From Lederbergia graminis (GTDB lineage Bacteria > Bacillota > Bacilli > Bacillales > Bacillaceae_C), in NCBI RefSeq assembly GCF_042655485.1, contig NZ_JBHSMC010000001.1, positions 372,001 to 436,000 of the forward strand: a stretch of 64,000 bases of DNA, in the 5' to 3' direction. The translations under genes were made by a program, and so were the position numbers. Within the stretch, counting starts at the first letter, position 1; each line of letters starts with the position of its first letter. Below are positions 1 to 8,076 of this stretch, one piece after another. The notes beneath the pieces are model-generated. The model was not told the origin of the DNA, did no database searches, and saw nothing but the letters and a program-made list of their open reading frames with translations.

Positions 1-2
1 TT

Positions 3-365
3 GTAACGATCGTCGATAAAGTACGAGGCTATCCACCAAATAAAATTAATCTACATCGACGTGCATTTGAAGCTTTAGGAGCAAACTTGAATCTTGGTGT
101 TATTAATATCGAGATAACTCCATCACCAGAATTAGAGGAAGAACAATGGGGTAAATATTTATTAGAACTTACGGAAACAGCTTATCCAAAATATGTAGTT
201 AGAGATTATAACTTTATTAGTAAAAATCAATTATCAGGCGATAAAGTAAAAGAAACGTATGAATTTATCCTCCAATCCCCAACTGAAAATATTAAAGTTA
301 GAGCTAATGTTATTTACAATGCAAAAACAAATCGTGTTATATCATTTGATTTGGAAGAGTTGTAA
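3..365 (+). CDS. Partial secreted DPBB/RlpA-like protein with a DUF3889-like C-terminus
   Basis: The reading frame is open from the left edge, so the N-terminus lies outside the window; a TTG at 87 is probably internal. The first 35 or so visible residues read like the end of a double-psi beta-barrel domain as in RlpA or expansin-like proteins (a VDKVRGYPPNKINLHRRAF stretch, then LGVINIEI). The remaining 75 residues resemble the DUF3889 family, also seen in the minus-strand gene at 23565. DPBB proteins usually act at the cell wall. The role is inferred from family resemblance only; the catalytic Asp region would be upstream. Confidence 0.7.
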   Translation, partial: VTIVDKVRGYPPNKINLHRRAFEALGANLNLGVINIEITPSPELEEEQWGKYLLELTETAYPKYVVRDYNFISKNQLSGDKVKETYEFILQSPTENIKVRANVIYNAKTNRVISFDLEEL

Positions 366-433
366 AGAAAAGAATCTTCGAACGCCGGGGACTTAACCAT
401 GAACTGGATGTTAATGTGTATCAATAGTGCTAA

Positions 434-475
434 GGAAATACACTTCGTTCCACATAGGAATCTACGTGTATTTCC
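434..475. other. Intergenic perfect inverted repeat
   Basis: GGAAATACAC (434-443) and GTGTATTTCC (466-475) form a perfect 10-bp stem with a 22-nt loop, in the 268-bp gap between the DPBB gene and guaC. No T-run follows on the plus strand, so it is not a classical terminator. The surrounding 366-540 segment holds no gene I can support. Confidence 0.4.
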
Positions 476-543
476 TCCGCTAATAACTTTATTCGTATTG
501 CAGGCAATCTAATCTTGTGAAATTAGCATTGCGAAGACAGAAT

Positions 544-590
544 AAAAAAACGAACTATCTTGATTATTTATCAAATGATAGTTCGATTTT
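544..590. terminator. guaC terminator; copy A of a dispersed terminator repeat
   Basis: CGAACTATC (551-559) pairs with GATAGTTCG (577-585), with a second short stem TTGAT/ATCAA inside the loop. On the minus strand it follows the guaC stop and runs into seven T (complement of 544-550). On the plus strand it ends in ATTTT, so it may work both ways. A close relative including its flank lies at 12634. Confidence 0.75.
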
Positions 591-633
591 AAATTTTATC
601 TATATTCCTTTGTTAAAACTCTTTTTGAACCTA

Positions 634-1617
634 TTAATAAACTTTATCACCATTAAAGATGGAGTTTTTCACTACTACATAGTCCACATTGCGAATGGCA
701 TCAAGTTTAGTACCACCAGCATATGAAATAGAAGATTGCAGGTCTTGCTCCATTTCAATTAAAGTATCGATGAGTGCCCCTTTATGTTCTACATACATTT
801 TTTTGCCCTCAACATTTTTCTTTTCACCTTTTTGGAATTCAGAAGCTGATCCAAAATACTCTTTAAATAACTTACCATCTTTTTCGATTGTTTTCCCAGG
901 TGATTCTTCATGACCAGCAAATAATGATCCGATCATTACCATCGATGCTCCAAAACGGATTGACTTTGCGATATCACCATGAGTCCGAATTCCACCATCT
1001 GCGATAATTGGTTTGCTAGCAGCTTTAGCACACCAACGAAGGGCAGCTAACTGCCAACCACCTGTACCAAATCCTGTTTTAATTTTAGTAATACAGACCT
1101 TACCAGGTCCGATTCCGACTTTTGTTGCATCTGCACCAGCGTTTTCTAATTCTCTTACCGCTTCAGGTGTTCCAACATTACCAGCGATGACAAAGCTTTG
1201 AGGTAAGTGCTGTTTAAGATGTTGAATCATTGAAATTACAGCATTAGAGTGACCATGAGCAATATCAATAGTAATAAACTCCGGTACTAATCCTTCTTCA
1301 GCTAAATGCTTCACAAAATCATATTCCTCAGGCTTAACCCCTACACTGATAGAAGCAATTAAACCACGAGATTGCATATCCTTAATGAAGTCAATTCTTT
1401 TCTCTGGTTGAAAGCGATGCATAATATAAAAATAACCATTTTCGGCTAAATAAAGTGCAATTTTTTCATCAATAATTGTTTGCATATTTGCTGGGACTAC
1501 AGGAAGTTTAAAAGTATGTCCTCCTAGAGTTACAGAGGTGTCACACTCTGAACGACTATTTACAATACACTTTGCAGGTATCAATTGAATATCTTCGTAA
1601 TCAAATACATTTTCCAT
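634..1617 (-). CDS. guaC: GMP reductase
   Basis: Catalyses NADPH-dependent deamination of GMP to IMP, returning guanine nucleotides to the purine pool in the cytoplasm. The protein is 327 aa, matching the type 2 GuaC of Bacillus in length, and its start MENVFDYEDIQLIPAKC is typical. The TIM-barrel phosphate/NADPH region (GNVGTPEAVRELENAGAD) and the active-site loop GIGPGKVCITK with its catalytic Cys are present. I chose the ATG at 1617 because AGGAG (1633-1629) lies 11 nt upstream; the longer GTG start at 1629 overlaps that ribosome site. It is a single gene with its own terminator (544-590) and a plausible promoter (1711-1683). Confidence 0.95.
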   Translation of the reverse strand: MENVFDYEDIQLIPAKCIVNSRSECDTSVTLGGHTFKLPVVPANMQTIIDEKIALYLAENGYFYIMHRFQPEKRIDFIKDMQSRGLIASISVGVKPEEYDFVKHLAEEGLVPEFITIDIAHGHSNAVISMIQHLKQHLPQSFVIAGNVGTPEAVRELENAGADATKVGIGPGKVCITKIKTGFGTGGWQLAALRWCAKAASKPIIADGGIRTHGDIAKSIRFGASMVMIGSLFAGHEESPGKTIEKDGKLFKEYFGSASEFQKGEKKNVEGKKMYVEHKGALIDTLIEMEQDLQSSISYAGGTKLDAIRNVDYVVVKNSIFNGDKVY

Positions 1618-1682
1618 AATAGTATACACTCCTAAACACGAATGTTGATGAATTGATGAGCGATAATTGTTCGCCCTTTAGT

Positions 1683-1711
1683 AATGTACCTTATTTATTT
1701 TGGAATGTAAA
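1683..1711 (-). promoter_or_regulatory. Candidate SigA promoter for guaC
   Basis: On the minus strand TTTACA (1711-1706), a 17-bp spacer and TACATT (1688-1683) lie about 66 bp before the guaC start. This is a pattern match only. Confidence 0.4.
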
Positions 1712-1815
1712 GGGTTAAACTGAACTAAAAAAATACTAATTCAATAAATGATTAAAAAAAACTGAATAGAAAATAATACTTATAACCACTGTTATTCTAA
1801 GATAGGAGGGCATAT

Positions 1816-2853
1816 ATGATACGAAAAAATCTTGCAAATTTGCTAGTAATAATAATGGCCCTAACAACTTTACCCCAAACAATTCCTGCTCAAACACACA
1901 TTAACTTTTTGGAAAATTATACTCAGCTTTCAAAAAAAACTAGTATCCCTTATGGGCATCCTGATGATATTCCCAGGGAAGACTATGATTTTACTCTTGC
2001 CTGGGAAACGGACACACAATATTATAATCAAACCTACTATGAACACCAGCTTAATATTCATAAATGGTTAATTGCTAATCGTGAAAGAATGAATATTCAA
2101 TACTTAATCCATACGGGTGATATCGTGAATGTTGCGTATGATGAAGAGCAGTGGAAGAGGGCAAATAAAGCTTATCAATTATTAGATAAAGCAAATCTTC
2201 CATACGGCATATTAGCAGGAAATCACGATGTAATGTTATTAGATAAAGTACATTATGAAACCTATTATACTTACTTTGGGAAAAATCGTTTTCAAGAAAA
2301 TGATTGGTATGGTGAAAGTTTTCAGAATAACCGTGGCCATTATGACTTACTATCCATAAAAGGTATTGATCTATTATTTATATATATGGGGTGGGATATT
2401 ACACCTAAAAGCATTCAATGGATGAACAAAATATTAGAAAAATATCCGGATAAAAGAGCTATTCTTTGTTTTCATGATTTTCTTACTCCTAATGGGAAAC
2501 GAAATGAAAATGGAGAGAGAATATTTAAAGAAGTTGTGAAACCAAACTCGAATGTATCGATGGTATTATCAGGTCATTATCATGATGCGAACCATCGTGT
2601 AGATGCGATTGATGACAATGGGGATGGTAAGCCGGATAGAAAGGTATGGCAGTTATTATTTGATTACCAAAAGCTAAAAGAAGGTGGACTTGGTTTTATT
2701 AGACTTATGCATGTGGATATAAAGGGAAAGAAGATTATTTCTCGAACATACTCTCCGTCTATAAATCATTATGATGATTACAGACACGATAATCGAAATC
2801 AAAGTGATTTAATCATTCCATTTCATGATCTTGGAATTTCAACGGTTGAATAA
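1816..2853 (+). CDS. Secreted calcineurin-like metallophosphoesterase
   Basis: A 345-aa protein with an N-terminal hydrophobic signal segment (about residues 1-26, ending near PAQT). The dimetal phosphoesterase motifs are in order: ETDTQYYN near residue 60, HTGDIVN, AGNHDV, CFHDF and LSGHYHDANH near the C-terminus. The family hydrolyses phosphate mono- or diesters; the substrate cannot be told. An AGGAGGG site precedes the ATG. It stands alone between guaC and the germination operon. Most similar in style to secreted metallophosphatases of Firmicutes that carry the DTQYY motif; no repeat or cell-wall anchor follows the catalytic domain. Confidence 0.85.
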   Translation: MIRKNLANLLVIIMALTTLPQTIPAQTHINFLENYTQLSKKTSIPYGHPDDIPREDYDFTLAWETDTQYYNQTYYEHQLNIHKWLIANRERMNIQYLIHTGDIVNVAYDEEQWKRANKAYQLLDKANLPYGILAGNHDVMLLDKVHYETYYTYFGKNRFQENDWYGESFQNNRGHYDLLSIKGIDLLFIYMGWDITPKSIQWMNKILEKYPDKRAILCFHDFLTPNGKRNENGERIFKEVVKPNSNVSMVLSGHYHDANHRVDAIDDNGDGKPDRKVWQLLFDYQKLKEGGLGFIRLMHVDIKGKKIISRTYSPSINHYDDYRHDNRNQSDLIIPFHDLGISTVE

Positions 2854-2931
2854 TCGCATAATATACGTATAATCTGCAAATGATACATCATAGGTAAATA
2901 TTCCTGTAAAGTAGTTGAGTTGGTGAAAATA

Positions 2932-4449
2932 ATGCGTAGATGGAAAATGCAGAGGAAGTCAAAACAAAATCAACAGCTAAACAATAACAAAAATCAGCAA
3001 GAACTTTCATTTGACGCATTGTTACAAAACTTCGTGAACTCGGATGATTTCACTCAATTTACAGTAAAAAAAAATAAGGCTGTTCTCTGCATAGGCTATT
3101 ATGAATCACTAGTAGATTCAGAAATGGTTCATCGAGATGTATTGCCATTTTTAAAAACATATAAAGTAATTTCATCATTATCCTCCGAGATACCAATTGA
3201 AGATATAATTATTACATCTGATCCAGCTATCATTCAAATAAATGTATCCAGAGGATATTTAATTATTTTTGATACAAATAACATAGATGTAGTAGCACTT
3301 GTAAATGTAAAACTTGAAAAAGGTAGAGAAGTATCACTTCCGGAAGTTGAATTTAGTGTTATTGGACCTAAAGAATCTTTCGTAGAGTCTTTAGATATGA
3401 ATATAAATTTAATCCGAAAGCGATTACCAACCTCATTGTTAAAGACTAAAGAAATTATAGTCGGTAGTTTATCGCAAACTAGGATATCTGTTCTCTTTAT
3501 AGAAGGTATTGCAAATCAAGAAAATGTTAATACAATTGTCCAACGTATTTCAGATCTTAAGATAGATCAAATCCATGATTCCTCTACAGTAACGCAATTA
3601 ATTCAAGATAATCAACATTCTCCTTTCCCACAAATAATTGATACAGAACGGCCTGATAGAATAGCTGCTGTGTTAGGAGAAGGGAAAGTAGCAATATTAG
3701 TAGATGGAGCACCACATGGTTTAATAGCACCAACAACGATTTTTGAATTTTTTTCTGCTTTTGAAGATTATTATTTGAATTGGGCAGTAGCTTCGTTCTT
3801 CCGAATAATTCGTTTTTTTGCGGTTTTATTCTCTATTATGATTACACCCTTATATGTTGCGGTAATAACGTACCATTATGAACTAATTCCTAAAGATCTT
3901 ATTAGCACACTTGTTATTTCTCGGAGTGCAATCCCATTACCACCAATATTAGAAGCATTAATATTAGAATTAACAATAGAATTACTGCGTGAAGCCGGAG
4001 CACGGTTACCTACGAAGGTTGGTCAGACAATTGGTATTGTGGGTGGTATTGTAATAGGAACAGCGTCTGTAGAGGCTGGATTAACAAGTAATGTTTTGTT
4101 AATATTTGTAGCTTTAGCAGCCCTTGCATCATTTACAACACCTGTGTATCAAATGGGTAATACGATTAGACTTATTCGTTTTCCTTATTTATTAATGGCC
4201 CATTATATTGGTTTAATTGGTGTCGCAATAAGTTTTTGTTTTCTTTTAATCCATTTATTAAGACTGTCATCTATAGGGAGACCATTTCTAGAACCAATAT
4301 TTCCCCCACGTGTACAAGACCTGAAAGACGCAATTATCCGTTTACCTATTTCATTTCAGGATAAAAGACCAATTGCATTACAATCAGAAAATACACGTCG
4401 ATTCAGCAAGAAAAAAGCAATTAAGACAAACGATCCTAAAAAGAATTGA
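2932..4449 (+). CDS. Spore germination receptor A subunit, GerA family
   Basis: First gene of a gerA-type operon. GerA-family A subunits sit in the inner spore membrane and, with B and C subunits, bind nutrient germinants. The N-terminal soluble half (to about residue 285) carries the family blocks KTYKVISSLSSEIP and FPQIIDTERPDR followed by GEGKVAILVDGAPHGLIAPT; the C-terminal half has about five membrane helices and ends in a basic tail. I prefer the ATG at 2932, behind GGTGA, over the TTG at 2920; the protein is then 505 aa. Which germinant it serves, and whether it is closest to GerA, GerB or GerK, cannot be decided here. Confidence 0.93.
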   Translation: MRRWKMQRKSKQNQQLNNNKNQQELSFDALLQNFVNSDDFTQFTVKKNKAVLCIGYYESLVDSEMVHRDVLPFLKTYKVISSLSSEIPIEDIIITSDPAIIQINVSRGYLIIFDTNNIDVVALVNVKLEKGREVSLPEVEFSVIGPKESFVESLDMNINLIRKRLPTSLLKTKEIIVGSLSQTRISVLFIEGIANQENVNTIVQRISDLKIDQIHDSSTVTQLIQDNQHSPFPQIIDTERPDRIAAVLGEGKVAILVDGAPHGLIAPTTIFEFFSAFEDYYLNWAVASFFRIIRFFAVLFSIMITPLYVAVITYHYELIPKDLISTLVISRSAIPLPPILEALILELTIELLREAGARLPTKVGQTIGIVGGIVIGTASVEAGLTSNVLLIFVALAALASFTTPVYQMGNTIRLIRFPYLLMAHYIGLIGVAISFCFLLIHLLRLSSIGRPFLEPIFPPRVQDLKDAIIRLPISFQDKRPIALQSENTRRFSKKKAIKTNDPKKN

Positions 4450-4470
4450 TTGCGGAAGTTGGTGAGTATA

Positions 4471-5556
4471 TTGGAACCGAAACAACTACAAATTTCTCCC
4501 TTTCTCATATTCTTTTTAGTTCATTCTGTTCAAGTAGGGGTAGGAGTACTAGGTTTTCAACGGGTTGTGATGAAATCAGCTGGAAATGATGCATGGATAG
4601 CGGTGATTTTGGCTGGGATTGCAATTCATATAACGATTTGGCTTATGTATGCGATTATGAACCGCCATAAGCAAGATTTGGTGAGGATACAAAATGAATT
4701 ATTTGGCAAATGGATTGGAGGTTTTTTTAACACCATTTGGATAATATATTGGCTATTAGTAGCGATTATTGTATTGCGAAGTTACTTAGAAATTGTTCAG
4801 GTTTGGGTCTTCCCATTAATAAACATATTTGTTATTACATTCATTTTTATCATACTTGTATATTATTGTGTTTCTGGTGGATTTCGGATAGTAGTTGGAA
4901 TTTGTTTTCTTGGAGTAATCATCCCATTTTATATTTACTTAACTTTTTTATATCCAATTGAATATGCTAATTTTCGTAATTTACTACCAGTCTTTAATCA
5001 TTCAGGAGGGGAAATTATAATAGCATCAAGAGATGTAAGTCTCTCCTATTTAGGATTTTCCGTTATTTTCATGGCATACCCATATATTAAGAATCCAAAA
5101 AAATCTCAAAAATGGGCACATTTTGGAAACTTACTAACGACATGTATCTATCTATTTATTATTATCATTTCCATATGCTATTTCAATGAAAAACAAATTA
5201 GTCATCATATTTGGGCAACACTATCTTTATGGCAAATTATTGAGATGCCAATCGTGGAAAGATTTGAATACATTGGAATTACTTCATGGCTTTTAATTAT
5301 CCTTCCAAATATATGTTTAAGCATTTGGGCCAGTACAAAAGCACTTCACGAAGTGTATCATATCCGACAAAAGCTCGGGCTTCTCATTATTTTATTTATT
5401 CTACTTATTTCAACCATGTTGATTAATAGTAGAGAACATATAGATATGGTCAATAAATATATGTCATACCTAGGACAAGCCCTGTTATATATTTATGTTC
5501 CTCTTTTGTGCATTTTATCCTTCGTAATCATGAAGTTTAGGAGGAAGAAATCTTGA
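4471..5556 (+). CDS. Spore germination receptor B subunit (GerAB-type permease-like)
   Basis: About 361 aa with some ten membrane helices, of the amino acid permease-like spore germination family (GerAB). It is expected to hold the germinant site in the spore inner membrane. The start is uncertain: a TTG at 4471 gives MEPKQLQISPFLIFFLVHS, typical of the family, with GGTGAG just upstream; the frame opens at a TTG at 4450, directly after the A-subunit stop. The last codons overlap the start of the C subunit by 4 nt, a sign of translational coupling. Confidence 0.92.
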   Translation: MEPKQLQISPFLIFFLVHSVQVGVGVLGFQRVVMKSAGNDAWIAVILAGIAIHITIWLMYAIMNRHKQDLVRIQNELFGKWIGGFFNTIWIIYWLLVAIIVLRSYLEIVQVWVFPLINIFVITFIFIILVYYCVSGGFRIVVGICFLGVIIPFYIYLTFLYPIEYANFRNLLPVFNHSGGEIIIASRDVSLSYLGFSVIFMAYPYIKNPKKSQKWAHFGNLLTTCIYLFIIIISICYFNEKQISHHIWATLSLWQIIEMPIVERFEYIGITSWLLIILPNICLSIWASTKALHEVYHIRQKLGLLIILFILLISTMLINSREHIDMVNKYMSYLGQALLYIYVPLLCILSFVIMKFRRKKS

Positions 5557-6632
5557 GAGTCCATGCCTTTCTTTTAATATTAATGAGCACTTTTCTCCTA
5601 ACAGGTTGTATTAATCTACAACAAAGAGTATTAGATGATGTGCAGTTAATAACTGCGCTTGGTTATGCGGAATTAGATGAAGATATAATAGAAATTACTG
5701 CAGTTTATCCAGATTTTCAACCTGATAAAAGTGTGAAGAGTAAAATTTTCACAGTACAGGATACAATGGCAAAAGAAATTCAAAATGATATAAATCTACA
5801 ATCAGAGAAGCCATATGTTGCTGGAAAGATAGAGGTTATTTTATATGATAAGAATTTATCGGAAAGAGGGATTTCAAAGCTACTAGATCAATTTATACGT
5901 AATCCATCAATTGGATCAAAAATATACTTAGGTATTTTGGAAGGCAATCCAAAGGAAATTTTAAGTAAGCAGTATGGAAAAATTGATAATGGTCTTTTTC
6001 TATCTAATTTGATTGAACAAAATATTGAAACAGGTTTACTTCCAAAAACTAACTTTCACCTTTTTAACTATGCTTTATATTCAGATGGGATGGATGCTTG
6101 GCTTCCGATTATAAAACAAAAAGAGGATACTGTTAATATTTCAGGAATCGGCTTATTTAAAGATGATAAATTGGTTGATACTTTACGAGAAGACGACTTT
6201 TTTCTGTTTAAAGCATTGCTTGAACATAAAAGTAATCACGAAACATTCTCCATACGATTACCAGAGAATGAAGAACTGTCCATATTCAATATCAGTTCTA
6301 AAAGAAAATATAATATTTCACAACCAATGAAACCTTCCGAAATCATTATCACATTAAAAATGAAAGCAATCATTCGTGAATATAGCGATAAACACCTTAC
6401 AGGCAATAAAATACACAAATTAGAGAAAGATGTTGAAAAGTACTTAAAAGAAACTAGTGAAGAAATGATTCGCAAATTCCAAGAACATCACATCGATCCT
6501 CTTGGAATGGGTGAACAAATAAGGTCAAGAACTCGTAAGTGGGATAAGGACAAATGGTATGAATTATACCCAAACTTACAAGTTACAATTAAACCTGAAG
6601 TTACGATTATAGGATCAGGAATTATTGAATAA
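5553..6632 (+). CDS. Spore germination receptor C subunit, Ger(x)C lipoprotein
   Basis: A 359-aa Ger(x)C family lipoprotein. The signal peptide ends in the lipobox LTGC (Cys at about residue 19), predicting lipidation by the prelipoprotein transferase and anchorage to the outer face of the spore inner membrane. The family features DVQLITALGYAELD near the N-terminus and a C-terminal region with KWDKDKWYELYPNLQ are visible. The TTG start overlaps the B-subunit stop by 4 nt. With the two genes before it this completes a full A-B-C receptor operon. Confidence 0.93.
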   Translation: MRVHAFLLILMSTFLLTGCINLQQRVLDDVQLITALGYAELDEDIIEITAVYPDFQPDKSVKSKIFTVQDTMAKEIQNDINLQSEKPYVAGKIEVILYDKNLSERGISKLLDQFIRNPSIGSKIYLGILEGNPKEILSKQYGKIDNGLFLSNLIEQNIETGLLPKTNFHLFNYALYSDGMDAWLPIIKQKEDTVNISGIGLFKDDKLVDTLREDDFFLFKALLEHKSNHETFSIRLPENEELSIFNISSKRKYNISQPMKPSEIIITLKMKAIIREYSDKHLTGNKIHKLEKDVEKYLKETSEEMIRKFQEHHIDPLGMGEQIRSRTRKWDKDKWYELYPNLQVTIKPEVTIIGSGIIE

Positions 6633-6655
6633 ATAAAAGATAAGGATAGTGTTAA

Positions 6656-7126
6656 ATGGAACTAAGTAAGAAACATCACCACGTAGATAAAATATTTTGG
6701 AGCATAGCCTTACCAGGGTTTGGACAAATTTTGAATGGAAAAATCATTAAGGGGTTCTTATTTGTATTTCTTGAATTTCTTATCAATGTTAAATCCAATT
6801 TTAATCAAATAATTTTATTAAGCTTTCATGGAAAGATTGAAGAAGCGATAAACATTACTGATTATCAATGGCTAATGTTCTATCCGTGTTTATATTTTTA
6901 CGCTATGTGGGATGCTTGGAGAGATGCAGGTGGTGGAAAGGGGCGATTTTCTTCTATTCCATTTGTCGTTACAGCATATTTTGTAACTGTAGGATGTATT
7001 TACTCACCGATTTTTAAAGTATTTAGTATTAAATTGGGACCTGTATGGTTACCAATTCTTTCTGTCATTCCAGGTTTATTAGTTGGGTACATTATTAAGA
7101 AAACATTGGAACGATTTGTAAAATAA
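6656..7126 (+). CDS. Membrane protein of unknown function, TM2-like N-terminus
   Basis: A 156-aa membrane protein, starting 23 bp after the germination C subunit and so possibly in the same transcript. The start of the protein has a TM2-like block, ALPGFGQILNGKIIKGFLF, then three or four further hydrophobic segments and a conserved-looking MWDAWRDAG patch between them. Upstream AAGGATAG is a fair ribosome site. I do not know its function; a role linked to germination is suggested only by position. No terminator hairpin is seen between it and the operon. Confidence 0.75.
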   Translation: MELSKKHHHVDKIFWSIALPGFGQILNGKIIKGFLFVFLEFLINVKSNFNQIILLSFHGKIEEAINITDYQWLMFYPCLYFYAMWDAWRDAGGGKGRFSSIPFVVTAYFVTVGCIYSPIFKVFSIKLGPVWLPILSVIPGLLVGYIIKKTLERFVK

Positions 7127-7349
7127 ATTGTGTAACATTATTGGTAATATTGGTCTATCCGGATTATCATTAATTTGTTCCTTTTTTAACAATTTATCCA
7201 AGTATTAAATCTTCCCTTAACCACTATTTAACATTTCACTAACTTCATATTATTCATACATAATAAACCAATCATTAGAATTCTACCTCTAACTATGCTA
7301 CAGTATTGTTGATTATATGAATTTATATTTTATAAGGATGGTGTCATCA

Positions 7350-7679
7350 ATGCCTGTTAAACAATTAAAAAGCATAGAGGAATTAAATAATTTTGTAGAG
7401 CAACCAGGGAAACATATACTGTTCAAACATAGTACAACTTGCCCAATTAGCGCAAAAGCACATGAAGAATTTCAATCATTTGTAGAAGAAACGAATGTTG
7501 ATGCAGCGCAAGTATTTGTAATTGAGGACCGCCCAGTTTCTAATCATATTGCAGAAAAGTTTGACATTAAACACGAATCACCACAAATCTTTCTAATAGA
7601 AGATGGTAAAGTAATATGGAATACATCTCACTGGAAAATTACAAGATCTTCTATTAAGGAGGCTGTTGTAGGTGAGTAA
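7350..7679 (+). CDS. brxC: Monothiol bacilliredoxin BrxC (YtxJ family)
   Basis: A 109-aa thioredoxin-fold protein with the CPIS active site (TTCPISAKA), typical of YtxJ/BrxC proteins that remove bacillithiol from S-bacillithiolated proteins in the cytoplasm. A cis-Pro segment (HESPQIFLI) is present. I chose the ATG at 7350 (MPVKQLKS), behind AAGGATGGTG; the frame itself opens at 7317. The stop overlaps the next gene, a CxxC glutaredoxin, by 8 nt, so the two redox proteins are translationally coupled. The assignment rests on the CPIS motif and size; the host must make bacillithiol for this role. Confidence 0.85.
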   Translation: MPVKQLKSIEELNNFVEQPGKHILFKHSTTCPISAKAHEEFQSFVEETNVDAAQVFVIEDRPVSNHIAEKFDIKHESPQIFLIEDGKVIWNTSHWKITRSSIKEAVVGE

Positions 7680-7911
7680 GCAAGTAATCGTATATTCAAC
7701 AGATGGTTGTGTAGAATGCAATATTGTTAAACAAATGTTAACTGAAGAAGGAATACCTTTTGAAGTAAGAGATGTAATGAAGAGTGAACAATACCAGCAA
7801 GAAGTTGAGAAATTTGGATTTATGGGAGTACCTGTTACTGTCTTTGGTGATCAAGCCGTAAAAGGCTTTAATCCTGAACTAAAAGAATTAATAGCGAAAG
7901 CAAAAGCATAA
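7672..7911 (+). CDS. Glutaredoxin family protein (CVEC active site)
   Basis: A 79-aa glutaredoxin/NrdH-like protein with the redox motif CVEC at about residues 13-16 (STDGCVECNIVKQML), a cis-Pro GVPVTVF and the C-terminal GFNPELKELI. It likely exchanges disulfides with BrxC-type substrates, ribonucleotide reductase or another thiol partner; the partner is not visible. GTG start overlapping brxC by 8 nt with GGAGGCTG upstream inside brxC. A strong terminator follows at once. Confidence 0.88.
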   Translation: MSKQVIVYSTDGCVECNIVKQMLTEEGIPFEVRDVMKSEQYQQEVEKFGFMGVPVTVFGDQAVKGFNPELKELIAKAKA

Positions 7912-7943
7912 AAGAAGTTGCCACCATGGCAACTTCTTTTTTT
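7912..7943 (+). terminator. Rho-independent terminator after the redox pair
   Basis: GAAGTTGCC (7914-7922) pairs with GGCAACTTC (7928-7936) around a 5-nt loop, followed by seven T. Confidence 0.92.
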
Positions 7944-8076
7944 ATTATTATATTCATACCAAATTTACTATTGAATGTATATTGAATTAACCATATCATA
8001 TGAGTATAGCGCTTACATATGACCTTGAATGAAACTTCCTAGACTTGTAAGTTACTAATGAAAAGGAGGCACTACA

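Noticed and set aside
517..726. 69-aa plus-strand frame over the guaC terminator and 3' end
   Set aside because: It crosses a terminator hairpin and the antisense of guaC, has no ribosome site, and guaC is certain.
8000..8030. CcpA cre site before the GH2 gene
   Set aside because: Only the half CGCTTACA fits; the left half of the consensus is missing, so it is noted but not listed as a feature.
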